Assembly (NCBI GenBank): GCA_023416855.1 | Contig: JAEZGU010000165.1 | Span: 1-9,990, forward strand | Origin: Bacillota bacterium | GTDB taxonomy: Bacteria > Bacillota > Clostridia > Tissierellales > Sedimentibacteraceae | Direction: 5' to 3' | DNA length: 9,990 nucleotides | In this document: positions 5,877 to 9,990 of the stretch, piece after piece | Position numbering within the stretch: position 1 is the stretch's first letter | Layout of the letters: each line of letters opens with the position of its first letter | The notes under the pieces: model-generated | The model's database searches: none | What the model saw: the letters and a program-made list of their open reading frames with translations, nothing else | Told to the model about the DNA's origin: nothing | Program-made: the position numbers and the translations under genes

Positions 5877-6689
5877 TTAATCACTTCCAAACAAGTTACC
5901 TATTCCAATTCCACCGAGTAAACTTGCTTCGCCTTTGTTACTGCTTCCTCCACCTGCTTTTTTGCTTGCAGAGAAAATTCTATCAGCCATTCTGCTGAAT
6001 GGTAGAGATTGTAACCATACAGTTCCAGGTCCTCTCAATGTTGCAAGGAATAATCCTTCTCCACCGAACAATGCGCTTTTTACATTGCCAACAAATTGTA
6101 CATCGTAATCTACTCCATTTGTAAATGCAACTAAGCATCCAGTATCTAATTTAAGCATTTCACCGGGAGCAAGCTCTTTTTTTATTATAGTTCCGCCTGC
6201 ATGTAAAAATGCTAAACCGTCGCCCATTAATCTTTGCATAATGAATCCTTCACCGCCAAACAAACCTGCTCCAATTTTCTTCTGGAATGCAATGCTTATT
6301 TCTATTCCTTTTGCAGAACAAAGATAAGAATCTCTTTGACAAATTAATTGTCCTCCAAAATCCATTAGGTTTACAGGGATAATTTTTCCCGGATAAGGTG
6401 CGGCAAATGCTAATACTTTTCTGTCCGGTGCTTTATTTGTAAAAGTAGAGGTAAATAGATTTTCACCTGTTAATACTCTTTTACCTGCAGTAGCTAATAT
6501 ACCCTTTAAACCTTTACTAGATTCCTTACCAGAACCATCACCAAATACTGTATCCATTTCAATACTTGAATCCATGTACATCATGGCACCCGGCTCAGCA
6601 ACAATTGTTTCACCGTAATCTAATTTAATCTCCACAAATTGAATGTCGTCGCCATAAATTTGGTAGTCCACCTCGTGTGCTTTTTCCAT
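5877..6689 (-). CDS. AIM24/TIGR00266-family protein
   Basis: This 270-residue protein belongs to the conserved AIM24 (TIGR00266) family of TRAP-like beta-sandwich proteins. The family is widespread in bacteria but has no firm biochemical function. Family marks include 'EPGAMMYMD' (32-40), a 'TGENLFTSTFTN' stretch (74-85), 'LICQRDSYLCSAKGIEI' (115-131), and the glycine-rich pair 'GLFGGEGF' (142-149) and 'ALFGGEGLF' (206-214), which reflects the internal duplication of the fold. The C-terminal 25 residues are Gly/Ser-rich and probably flexible. There is no signal peptide or membrane segment. The start is set by AGGAGG at 6695-6700 (- strand) with a 5-base spacer. It is transcribed alone, convergent with the ferredoxin and divergent from the cysteine desulfurase. 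A link to the neighbouring Moco genes is not indicated. Confidence 0.92.
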   Translation of the reverse strand: MEKAHEVDYQIYGDDIQFVEIKLDYGETIVAEPGAMMYMDSSIEMDTVFGDGSGKESSKGLKGILATAGKRVLTGENLFTSTFTNKAPDRKVLAFAAPYPGKIIPVNLMDFGGQLICQRDSYLCSAKGIEISIAFQKKIGAGLFGGEGFIMQRLMGDGLAFLHAGGTIIKKELAPGEMLKLDTGCLVAFTNGVDYDVQFVGNVKSALFGGEGLFLATLRGPGTVWLQSLPFSRMADRIFSASKKAGGGSSNKGEASLLGGIGIGNLFGSD

Positions 6690-6714
6690 ATTTCCCTCCT
6701 ATTTTAATTTCCCC

Positions 6715-6738
6715 TTGTAATATATAAATTTATTACAA
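6715..6738. repeat. Inverted repeat TTGTAATA-N8-TATTACAA upstream of the AIM24-family gene
   Basis: Two perfectly complementary 8-bp arms (6715-6722 and 6731-6738) flank an 8-base AT spacer, 15 bases beyond the SD of the leftward gene. The size and position would suit a dimeric repressor site, but the very AT-rich background makes a chance origin possible. Confidence 0.35.
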
Positions 6739-6888
6739 TTTATCATATTTAGAATAGCAATAAATATTACTATTTGCAATAAAAATATGGAAAAGTTTTC
6801 AAAATATATTATTTAAAAAGCACAATTAAATATTATTGTTCTTAAGTATAACATTTAATAAGATATATGGACAAAAGTAAAATACCCC

Positions 6889-6917
6889 TTGTAAATTATC
6901 CTTTAAATTTATATAAT
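6889..6917 (+). promoter_or_regulatory. Predicted sigma-A promoter of the cysteine desulfurase / TtcA-like operon
   Basis: TTGTAA (6889-6894) and a perfect TATAAT (6912-6917) are separated by 17 bases. The expected transcription start is close to the SD AAAGAGGTGG (6927-6936), giving a very short leader before ATG 6940. The -35 is only a 4/6 match and overlaps one copy of the CCCCTTGTAA repeat. Confidence 0.55.
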
Positions 6918-6939
6918 AAATTAATTAAAGAGGTGGAAC

Positions 6940-8061
6940 ATGATTTATTTAGATTATGCAGCAAACACACCTGCAGATGAGCAGGTTATAAATACTTTTT
7001 GTGAAGTTTCAAAAAAATATATGGCCAACCCTAATTCATCGCATAAACTTGGATTATTAGCGGCTGAAAGCCTAAGAGAAGCAACCGGTAACATTGCAAG
7101 AATGTTAAATGTAAAAGAAAATGAAATTATATATACTTCAGGAGCCAGTGAATCTAATAATTTAGCAATTAAAGGAATAGCCGGACAATATAAAAAATTT
7201 GGCAAGCATATTATCACAACATACTTAGAGCATTCTTCTGTTAATGGTGCAATGGAATATTTAAAAAATAACGGCTATGAAATTGATTATGTTGAAATAA
7301 ATAGTAATGGATTAATTGACCTTCAAAGCTTAAAAGATTTAATTAGAAATGATACAATACTTATTTCCATATGTTATGTTGATGGAGAGGTTGGAATTAC
7401 TCAACCCATAAATGAAATAGCCAATATGCTATCAGATTATAATCATTGTTATTTTCATGTAGATGCTACACAAGCTGTTGGTAAAATACCATTATCTTTT
7501 GATAATGTTGATTTAGCAACTTTTGCACCTCATAAATTTTACGGATTAAACGGTTGTGGTGTTTTGTTAAAGAAGGAAAATGTCCTGTTGGAACCCCTAA
7601 TACATGGAGGCATTTCGACAACTGCATTTCGTAGCGGTACTCCTGCTTTAAATATGATTAAATCAATAGAAACGGCATTATCATTAGCTTATTCAAATTT
7701 AAATGAAAAATATGATTATGTTAAGAATATTAATTTAAAAATTAGAAATAAAATTGAAAAATATAACAATGTCAGGATTAACAGTACTGAATATTCAGTA
7801 CCATATATATTGAACATAAGTATAAATAAAGTTAATACAGAGCAATTTAAAACATCGTTAGAAGAGTTTGAAATATATGTATCTACAAAATCAGCGTGCT
7901 GTGCACCAAATACTGTTTCAAGGCCTGTTTACGCCATTACTAAGGATAGGAAAAGGGCACTTTCAACACTAAGAATCAGTTTAAGTCATTTAACAAGCGA
8001 AGACGATGTGGATAAATTTTTAGAGAAATTTGATATATGTTATAATAAATATGTAAAGTAG
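6940..8061 (+). CDS. Cysteine desulfurase, class-V aminotransferase fold (NifS/IscS-like)
   Basis: This 373-residue, PLP-dependent enzyme would take sulfur from cysteine as an enzyme persulfide and release alanine. It shows 'LDYAANTP' (4-11), 'TSGASESNN' (66-74), 'EH' (97-98, the histidine stacking on PLP), 'HVDATQA' (173-179), the PLP-binding lysine K199 in 'APHKFYG', and 'RSGT' (231-234). The catalytic-cysteine loop is 'STKSACCAP' (315-323), with C320 matching the usual position and a second cysteine beside it. Where most homologues read GPKG after the lysine motif, this one reads 'GLNG' (202-205). The start is supported by AAAGAGGTGG and the promoter upstream. The next gene, 6 bases on, is a TtcA-like PP-loop ATPase, so the likely role is supplying sulfur to it rather than general Fe-S assembly (no iscU or scaffold gene is nearby). 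I leave the symbol empty because nifS versus iscS cannot be decided. Confidence 0.92.
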   Translation: MIYLDYAANTPADEQVINTFCEVSKKYMANPNSSHKLGLLAAESLREATGNIARMLNVKENEIIYTSGASESNNLAIKGIAGQYKKFGKHIITTYLEHSSVNGAMEYLKNNGYEIDYVEINSNGLIDLQSLKDLIRNDTILISICYVDGEVGITQPINEIANMLSDYNHCYFHVDATQAVGKIPLSFDNVDLATFAPHKFYGLNGCGVLLKKENVLLEPLIHGGISTTAFRSGTPALNMIKSIETALSLAYSNLNEKYDYVKNINLKIRNKIEKYNNVRINSTEYSVPYILNISINKVNTEQFKTSLEEFEIYVSTKSACCAPNTVSRPVYAITKDRKRALSTLRISLSHLTSEDDVDKFLEKFDICYNKYVK

Positions 8062-8067
8062 GTAAAA

Positions 8068-8895
8068 ATGGAAAAATTTGAAGAAGTAGAAAGAAGTATA
8101 GTAAAAAGATTTAGAAAATGTATATGGTCAAAATTTATTTCCGCTATTAAAGAATATGAACTTATTAAAAATGGAGATAAAATTGCTGTTTGTATATCAG
8201 GTGGCAAAGATTCAATTTTAATGGCAAAGTGTATGCAGCAACTTCAAAAATATTCTGAAATTAATTTTGATGCCGAATATATAGTTATGGACCCTGGATA
8301 CAATGAAATTAACAGACAAAAAATTATAGAAAATGCAGAATTGTTGAATATCCCTATTAAAATTTTTAACACTCAAATTTATGATATTGTTGCAAATGTA
8401 GACGAAACACCTTGCTATTTGTGTGCAAGAATGAGAAGGGGTTATCTTTACAGATATGCAAAGGAATTAGGTTGCAATAAAATATCATTGGGACATCATT
8501 TTGATGATGTAATAGAAACCGTATTAATGAGCATGCTTTATGCTGCAGAGTTTAAAACTATGATGCCTAAGTTAAAAAGTACTAATCACGAAGGCATGGA
8601 ATTAATTAGACCTATGTACAAGGTTCGTGAAGAAGACATAATTGCATGGAAAAGATATAATGACCTTGATTTTATAAGATGCGCATGCCGTTTAACCGAA
8701 AACTGTGTTCTTGGAGATGATGGAATTGGATCTAAACGACAAGAAATGAAAGCACTGATAAAAAAACTTAGACAAGCAAATTCTCATATAGAGATGAATA
8801 TTTTTAGAAGTATACACAGCGTTAATTTAGACACTATAATTGGATATAGAAAAGGCGATGAAAAGCATAGCTTTTTAGAAGATTACGATAACTAA
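8068..8895 (+). CDS. TtcA-like PP-loop ATPase (probable tRNA-thiolating enzyme)
   Basis: This 275-residue protein belongs to the adenine-nucleotide alpha-hydrolase/PP-loop group. It has the P-loop 'SGGKDS' (44-49), 'GHHFDD' (142-147), and the TtcA-type cysteine pair C116-x2-C119 in 'CYLCARMRRGYLY' (116-128). E. coli TtcA binds an Fe-S cluster with two such cysteines plus a third further on, and makes 2-thiocytidine at tRNA position 32. Here the third ligand is probably in 'RCACRLTENC' (204-213), with C205, C207 and C213, which differs from the CxxC seen in E. coli. The C-terminus 'GYRKGDEKHSFLEDYD' is charged. The SD is weak (TAGG at 8059-8062, overlapping the upstream stop), suggesting translational coupling to the cysteine desulfurase, its likely sulfur donor. 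The tRNA base modified is inferred, not shown. A non-tRNA sulfuration target is possible. Confidence 0.85.
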   Translation: MEKFEEVERSIVKRFRKCIWSKFISAIKEYELIKNGDKIAVCISGGKDSILMAKCMQQLQKYSEINFDAEYIVMDPGYNEINRQKIIENAELLNIPIKIFNTQIYDIVANVDETPCYLCARMRRGYLYRYAKELGCNKISLGHHFDDVIETVLMSMLYAAEFKTMMPKLKSTNHEGMELIRPMYKVREEDIIAWKRYNDLDFIRCACRLTENCVLGDDGIGSKRQEMKALIKKLRQANSHIEMNIFRSIHSVNLDTIIGYRKGDEKHSFLEDYDN

Positions 8896-8929
8896 ATTTA
8901 GTGTTGAATAAACAATTAAGGAGGATTCT

Positions 8930-9990
8930 ATGAGTAAATTTGATAAAAAAGCAAATAAAGAAACAGAATCCGAAATTGAAGAGCTTAGAGAAGGTCTTAA
9001 AAGCATAAAGGATATTTTTGATAATGAATATCAAGGATTCGTGTTAGTTGACGATGAAGGAAAAATAATAAAATGGAATTATGAGCAATTGTTTGGTATT
9101 AAGGAAGAGGATGTATTAGGTAAGCCTGTTGAAGAAATAATTGAAAACACACGACTTCATATAGTTGTAAAAACAGGACATAAAGAAATGTATGACATCC
9201 AAAGAATTCAAGGCCATGATATGATTGCTAGCAGAACACCAATAATTAAAGATGGAAAAATAATTGGTGCAGTTGGAACTGTTTTATTTAAGGATATCAA
9301 AGAAGTTAAAGAGTTAGCAAGCAAAATAAAAACACTTGAGAACACAGTCAATATATATAAAAACGAGTTAGGTAAAATGTATTGTGCTAATTATACATTT
9401 GATGACATAATCACTCAAGATCAAAATATGATTGAAATAAAGAATATTGCTTTAAAAGCAGCTAATTCTTCTTCTACAATATTAATAGAAGGCGAAAGTG
9501 GCACAGGTAAAGAATATTTTGCTCATGCTATTCATTATGCCAGCATAAGAAAGAACTCTCCTTTTATACGAATTAATTGCGCCGCAATACCAAATGAATT
9601 ATTAGAATCAGAATTGTTTGGTTATGAAGAAGGTGCATTTACTGGAGCTAAAAAAGAAGGAAAAATAGGTAAATTAGAGTTGGCCAACGGTGGTACTGTA
9701 TTACTTGATGAAATTAGCTCATTACCTTTTAGTATGCAGGCTAAGCTATTGAGGGTACTTGAAGAAAGAGAATTCGAAAGAATAGGTGGAAATAGTGCAA
9801 TAAAGATAGATATAAAAGTTATTGCTTGCACAAACGAAGACTTGAGTAAATTAGTTGAAAAAAATAAATTTAGACAAGATTTATATTATAGGTTGAACGT
9901 TGTAGAAATAAAAATACCACCATTAAGAGAAAGATTAAGTGAGATTGAATTATTGTGTAGAGATATACTTAATACACAATTAGATAGTGG
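8930..9990 (+). CDS. PAS-domain sigma-54-dependent transcriptional activator, truncated by window end
   Basis: The frame runs from ATG 8930 (AAGGAGG at 8918-8924, spacer 5) to the last base without a stop, giving 353 residues of an incomplete protein. Residues about 25-122 look like a PAS sensor ('GFVLVDDEGKIIKWN', 36-50), followed by a probable coiled-coil linker (about 122-150). The AAA+ sigma-54 interaction domain then begins: Walker A 'GESGTGKE' (188-195), the sigma-54-contacting loop 'GAFTGA' (235-240), Walker B 'GGTVLLDE' (254-261), the arginine-containing 'FRQDLYYRLNV' (314-324) and 'PPLRER' (330-335). The DNA-binding Fis-type HTH should lie beyond the edge. Such proteins activate RNA polymerase with sigma-54 in response to a PAS-bound ligand or redox cue. 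It starts 34 bases after the TtcA-like gene and could be co-transcribed, but it probably controls genes to the right. Confidence 0.93.
   Translation, partial: MSKFDKKANKETESEIEELREGLKSIKDIFDNEYQGFVLVDDEGKIIKWNYEQLFGIKEEDVLGKPVEEIIENTRLHIVVKTGHKEMYDIQRIQGHDMIASRTPIIKDGKIIGAVGTVLFKDIKEVKELASKIKTLENTVNIYKNELGKMYCANYTFDDIITQDQNMIEIKNIALKAANSSSTILIEGESGTGKEYFAHAIHYASIRKNSPFIRINCAAIPNELLESELFGYEEGAFTGAKKEGKIGKLELANGGTVLLDEISSLPFSMQAKLLRVLEEREFERIGGNSAIKIDIKVIACTNEDLSKLVEKNKFRQDLYYRLNVVEIKIPPLRERLSEIELLCRDILNTQLDS

Larger units (their letters stand above)
6690..6939. other. Divergent intergenic region between the AIM24 and cysteine desulfurase genes
   Basis: These 250 AT-rich bases contain no convincing ORF. 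They hold the SD of each flanking gene, a good promoter to the right (6889-6917), an 8-bp inverted repeat near the left gene (6715-6738), and two copies of the 10-mer CCCCTTGTAA (6711-6720 and 6885-6894). A weak leftward promoter candidate is TTGCAA (6774-6779) with TATTCT (- strand, 6751-6756) and a 17-base spacer. The rest (about 6780-6884) shows nothing I can assign. Confidence 0.6.

Noticed and set aside
5651..5998. Short open frames on both strands across the palindrome (65 and 75 codons)
   Set aside because: They run through the GC-rich hairpin and across neighbouring gene ends, lack good ribosome-binding sites and have no family-like features.
6715..6738. The TTGTAATA inverted repeat as a terminator
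   Set aside because: It has no G-C-rich stem, no T-run, and lies in the leader of the leftward gene, so an operator or a chance repeat is more reasonable.
6940..8895. A selenium-dependent molybdenum hydroxylase accessory cluster (NifS-like gene near Moco genes)
   Set aside because: The marker genes of that system (selD, yqeB, yqeC, hydroxylase subunits) are not in the window, and the desulfurase is paired with a TtcA-like enzyme instead.
1..9990. CRISPR array, tRNA, rRNA, or Moco riboswitch
   Set aside because: I saw no regularly spaced repeats, no cloverleaf or rRNA-like segments, and the Moco operon leader where a riboswitch would sit is outside the window.

Overview
The window is AT-rich DNA with strong AGGAGG-type ribosome-binding sites, preferred A/T-ending codons and very compact same-strand gene runs. 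The gene set includes molybdenum cofactor (Moco) genes, a single-cluster clostridial-type ferredoxin and a PAS/sigma-54 activator. Together these suggest an anaerobic low-GC Firmicute, probably a member of the Clostridia. The species cannot be named from the sequence.

Left region (1-5474, all + strand): a Moco biosynthesis operon. It opens inside a mogA-type gene (C-terminal end only). Next come two consecutive moeA paralogues, the second carrying a C-terminal periplasmic-binding-protein-like (PBP-like) domain, then moaA, moaC and a stand-alone MOSC-domain protein. Spacings are a few bases and mostly leave room only for a Shine-Dalgarno (SD) sequence. MoaA and MoaC make cyclic pyranopterin monophosphate from GTP. 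MogA and MoeA act at the other end of the pathway, adenylating molybdopterin and inserting the metal. The molybdopterin synthase genes (moaD, moaE) and the MoaD-activating enzyme are not in this window. A small charged protein of unknown function (5289-5474) follows, and its ribosome-binding site overlaps a perfect 9-bp inverted repeat.

Middle (5475-6939): a ferredoxin gene with its own good sigma-A promoter is followed by a GC-rich, precisely centred palindromic element of about 120 bp (5736-5855) ending in a T-run. This element looks like a dispersed miniature repeat that also serves as a terminator. A convergent AIM24/TIGR00266-family gene lies on the - strand. It is separated by a 250-bp AT-rich intergenic region from the divergently transcribed genes on its right.

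Right (6940-9990, + strand): a class-V cysteine desulfurase (NifS/IscS-like) is followed after 6 bp by a TtcA-like PP-loop ATPase. This is a sulfur donor plus thiolase pair that most likely thiolates tRNA. Last comes the N-terminal part of a PAS plus sigma-54-interaction-domain activator, cut by the window edge.

Most genes belong to known families. The points most worth a second look are the palindromic element, the MoeA-PBP fusion beside a plain MoeA, the unusual cysteine motifs in the desulfurase/PP-loop pair, and the orphan small protein. I see no clear case for a wholly new system.
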